Assembly: GCA_034666665.1 (NCBI GenBank)
Contig: JAXDLK010000001.1
Coordinates: forward strand, 1-6,305
Source: JAXDLK01 sp034666665
GTDB lineage: Bacteria > Desulfobacterota > Binatia > JACPRU01
Direction of reading: 5' to 3'
DNA: 6,305 nt
A model generated the notes under the pieces. The model saw only the letters and a list, made by a program, of their open reading frames with translations. It had not been told where the DNA came from and searched no databases. Below are positions 4,740 through 6,305 of this stretch, one piece after another. Each line of letters opens with the position of its first letter. Positions within the stretch are counted from its first letter, which is position 1. The translations under genes were made by a program, and so were the position numbers.

Positions 4740-5504
4740 CTAGTCGCCGGCGGCGCGCGCGGCCGTGCACTCCACGGTCGGTCCTGTCGCCGAAGGCGCG
4801 GCACTGAGAGACAGCTCGAACTCGCCGTTGTCGGTGCGGACGCCGACGGGGCCGTCGAACTCGAGCGCGCCCCCGCCGAGCGACCCGGCCCAGACGACCT
4901 CGCCGTCGGCGCGCACCTCCACCCGATCGGCGTGCATCGCCGCCCGCAGCACGTGCGGCTCTCCGGCGCGGATTTCCGGGAGACGCGCGGAACGCTCGGG
5001 CTTGACGTTCCGGTACCCGCGGTCGCCGCACTCCGCGTGCCGGCTCTTCCCGGGGTTCTGCTTCATGGAAACCACCAAGCCCGACTGGGGCTCGATCCGC
5101 CACATCACGTAGACGACGTTGCAGCCGTCCTGCGCGCGGAGCTTGAGGCCGATCTGCCGCCGGAGCTCGCCGCTCGCCAACGGCGCCGCCTCCGCGCTCG
5201 GACCCCGATAAACGAAGCGGAGCTCGGCGGCCGGAAGCGTCGGGGAAGTGACCACGGCACGCATCGCCGGGGATCGCACCTCGAGCCGGCCCTCCCCTCC
5301 TCGACCCACGTCACCGAGCGTGACGCAGAGGTCGCGGCGGGCGACGACGTTCGAGCGTGCGGAGGGCGGCGCCGGGACCGATCGCGACGCGACCGCCGAA
5401 CATCCCAACATCGCCGACGTCGCCGACGCCGCGAGCACCGCGGCGAGGGCGATCGGCACCCGGCCGGGTGAGGTGCGCGGCGCCGGCTCGATCACCCTGG
5501 ACAC
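4740..5504 (-). CDS. Lipoprotein-like exported protein of unknown function, concanavalin-like C-terminal segment
   Basis: Predicted length is 254 residues with the GTG at 5504. This start is uncertain: no ribosome binding site is visible, and other GTG codons (residues 4 and 16) are possible. Residues 16-34 form a hydrophobic signal segment ending in AMLGC, so Cys35 may be a lipidation site, though Met at -3 is not ideal. The mature part carries three more cysteines (60, 128, 159) and a last one at 246. A middle block CNVVYVMWRIEPQSGLVVSMKQNP (128-151), then SRHAECGDRGYRNVKP (154-169), looks conserved-protein-like. Residues 180-235 (EPHVLRAAMHADRVEVRADG, EVVWAG, FDGPVGVRTDNGEFELSL) follow the strand pattern and 'G.vGlRtDN' motif seen in LamG/DUF1080-type sugar-binding beta-sandwiches; this resemblance is from memory. 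It is convergent with the SnoaL-like gene and divergent from the amidotransferase gene. Confidence 0.68.
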   Translation of the reverse strand: MSRVIEPAPRTSPGRVPIALAAVLAASATSAMLGCSAVASRSVPAPPSARSNVVARRDLCVTLGDVGRGGEGRLEVRSPAMRAVVTSPTLPAAELRFVYRGPSAEAAPLASGELRRQIGLKLRAQDGCNVVYVMWRIEPQSGLVVSMKQNPGKSRHAECGDRGYRNVKPERSARLPEIRAGEPHVLRAAMHADRVEVRADGEVVWAGSLGGGALEFDGPVGVRTDNGEFELSLSAAPSATGPTVECTAARAAGD

Positions 5505-5539
5505 GAGCGGTTGAACACGCGCACGCCCGCCGGGATGTG

Positions 5540-5548
5540 TGCTACACC
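5540..5548 (+). promoter_or_regulatory. Possible extended -10 element of the amidotransferase gene
   Basis: TGCTACACC resembles an extended -10 (TGn followed by a TAnAnn hexamer). It would start transcription only about 6 nt before ATG 5560, which has no Shine-Dalgarno sequence. No -35 box is evident. Weak call. Confidence 0.2.
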
Positions 5549-5559
5549 CACGATCTCGG

Positions 5560-6305
5560 ATGCCGAAGCTTCTCGTGGTGCAGCACGTCCCGTACGAGAT
5601 CCTCGGGACGCTCGATCCCCTGCTCCGGCAATCCCGGTTCCGGATCCGCTACGTGAACTACGGACGGTATCCGGACGCCCGTCCGGACCCTGCGAGCTAC
5701 GACGGCATCGTCGTCCTCGGCGGGCCGATGAACGTCGACGAGGTCGATCGCCATCCTCACCTCGCGACCGAGATCGACCTCATCCGCGGAGCGCTGGACC
5801 GCCGCATGCCGCTTCTCGGCATCTGCCTCGGCGCGCAGCTGATCGCCACCGCGCTCGACGCACCCGTCGCACGCAGCCCGCGAAAGGAGATCGGCTGGTA
5901 CGACGTCTCGCCGACTCGTGACGCCGCCGGCGATCCGCTGCTCGGGCATTTCGAGAAAGTGGAGCGGGTCTTCCAGTGGCACGGCGACGCCTTCGAGATC
6001 CCGGAGGGTGCGGTTCGGCTCGCCGGATCCGAGGGCTGCCCCAACCAGGCGTTTCGCTACGAGAGCAACGTCTACGGACTGCAGTTTCATCTCGAGGTCG
6101 ACCAGCCGATGATCGAGCGCTGGGTGCTGCGCGTGCCGGCGCACCGGGACGAGATCGCCGCGATGAACGGCGCCGTCGACCCGGCGGCGATTCTCGAGGA
6201 AACGAAAACCCGCATCGATCGGCTGAAGCGGCTGAGCGATCGCACGTTCCAGGGTTTCGTCGATCTCTTCGGCCAGCGGCAGCGGCATCGCATCCTGCCG
6301 TCGCG
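5560..6305 (+). CDS. Type 1 (class I) glutamine amidotransferase, GMP-synthase-like; 3' end cut
   Basis: The gene is open from ATG 5560 to the window edge, giving 248 residues without a stop. The class I glutaminase fold is clear: N-terminal strand LLVVQHVP (4-11), DGIVVLGGPMNVDE (48-61) forming the oxyanion strand region, nucleophile elbow LLGICLGAQLIA (85-96) with catalytic Cys89, FQWHGDAFEIP (138-148), and QFHLEV (175-180) with catalytic His176 and Glu178. All three triad residues are present, so glutamine hydrolysis is likely. Stand-alone proteins of this type are commonly annotated as GMP synthase-like amidotransferases, but this one lacks any synthetase domain in view. The ammonia acceptor is unknown. 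The family is usually 230-250 residues, so little is missing. No ribosome binding site precedes the ATG; the first conserved strand starts directly after it, which supports this start. Confidence 0.9.
   Translation, partial: MPKLLVVQHVPYEILGTLDPLLRQSRFRIRYVNYGRYPDARPDPASYDGIVVLGGPMNVDEVDRHPHLATEIDLIRGALDRRMPLLGICLGAQLIATALDAPVARSPRKEIGWYDVSPTRDAAGDPLLGHFEKVERVFQWHGDAFEIPEGAVRLAGSEGCPNQAFRYESNVYGLQFHLEVDQPMIERWVLRVPAHRDEIAAMNGAVDPAAILEETKTRIDRLKRLSDRTFQGFVDLFGQRQRHRILPS

Noticed and set aside
5542..6288. A 248-codon frame on the minus strand opposite the amidotransferase.
   Set aside because: It is a mirror of the plus-strand gene, which has an intact Cys-His-Glu triad; no motifs on the minus strand.

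Overview
This is a GC-rich window (roughly two-thirds G+C by eye) with tightly packed genes on both strands. It looks like a Gram-negative, proteobacteria-like chromosome. The evidence is a Wza-type outer-membrane lipoprotein start, a WbpA-type sugar dehydrogenase, a ZapG/YhcB (DUF1043) protein and a second lipoprotein-like protein. ZapG is best known in Gammaproteobacteria, but I cannot fix the taxon from one window. There are no rRNAs, no tRNAs that I can recognise, no insertion sequences and no CRISPR arrays.

Layout. 1-1647 (minus): the start of a polysaccharide-export lipoprotein gene (cut by the window edge) lies directly downstream of a complete nucleotide-sugar dehydrogenase gene, an exopolysaccharide/O-antigen type operon. 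1831-2202 (plus): zapG, divergent from that operon. 2245-2538 (minus): a 97-residue protein of unknown function, convergent with zapG. 2709-3941 (minus): the centrepiece, a 410-residue redoxin/TlpA-like protein whose frame is interrupted by one in-frame TGA exactly where the active-site cysteine belongs (WASW-TGA-GCRHDLP). A perfect hairpin with a GGUCU loop follows 14 nt after the TGA. I read this as a selenoprotein gene with a bacterial SECIS element; an ordinary gene caller would split it into two fragments or call a false antisense gene. 4137-4577 (plus): a SnoaL/NTF2-like protein, divergent from the selenoprotein gene, with plausible promoters for both in the 195-bp gap. 4606-4721: an intergenic repeat cluster consisting of two imperfect direct repeats of about 30 nt and a 16-bp perfect inverted repeat. 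4740-5504 (minus): a lipoprotein-like exported protein with a C-terminal segment resembling a concanavalin-like beta-sandwich. 5560-6305 (plus): a class I glutamine amidotransferase running off the window.

Functionally, only the first two genes clearly work together, in making and exporting a uronic-acid-containing polysaccharide. The other genes look like independent units in alternating orientation. The selenoprotein has no signal peptide, so it is probably a cytoplasmic thiol (selenol) oxidoreductase. It would need selA, selB, selC and selD elsewhere in the genome. No gap without a gene exceeds 200 bases.
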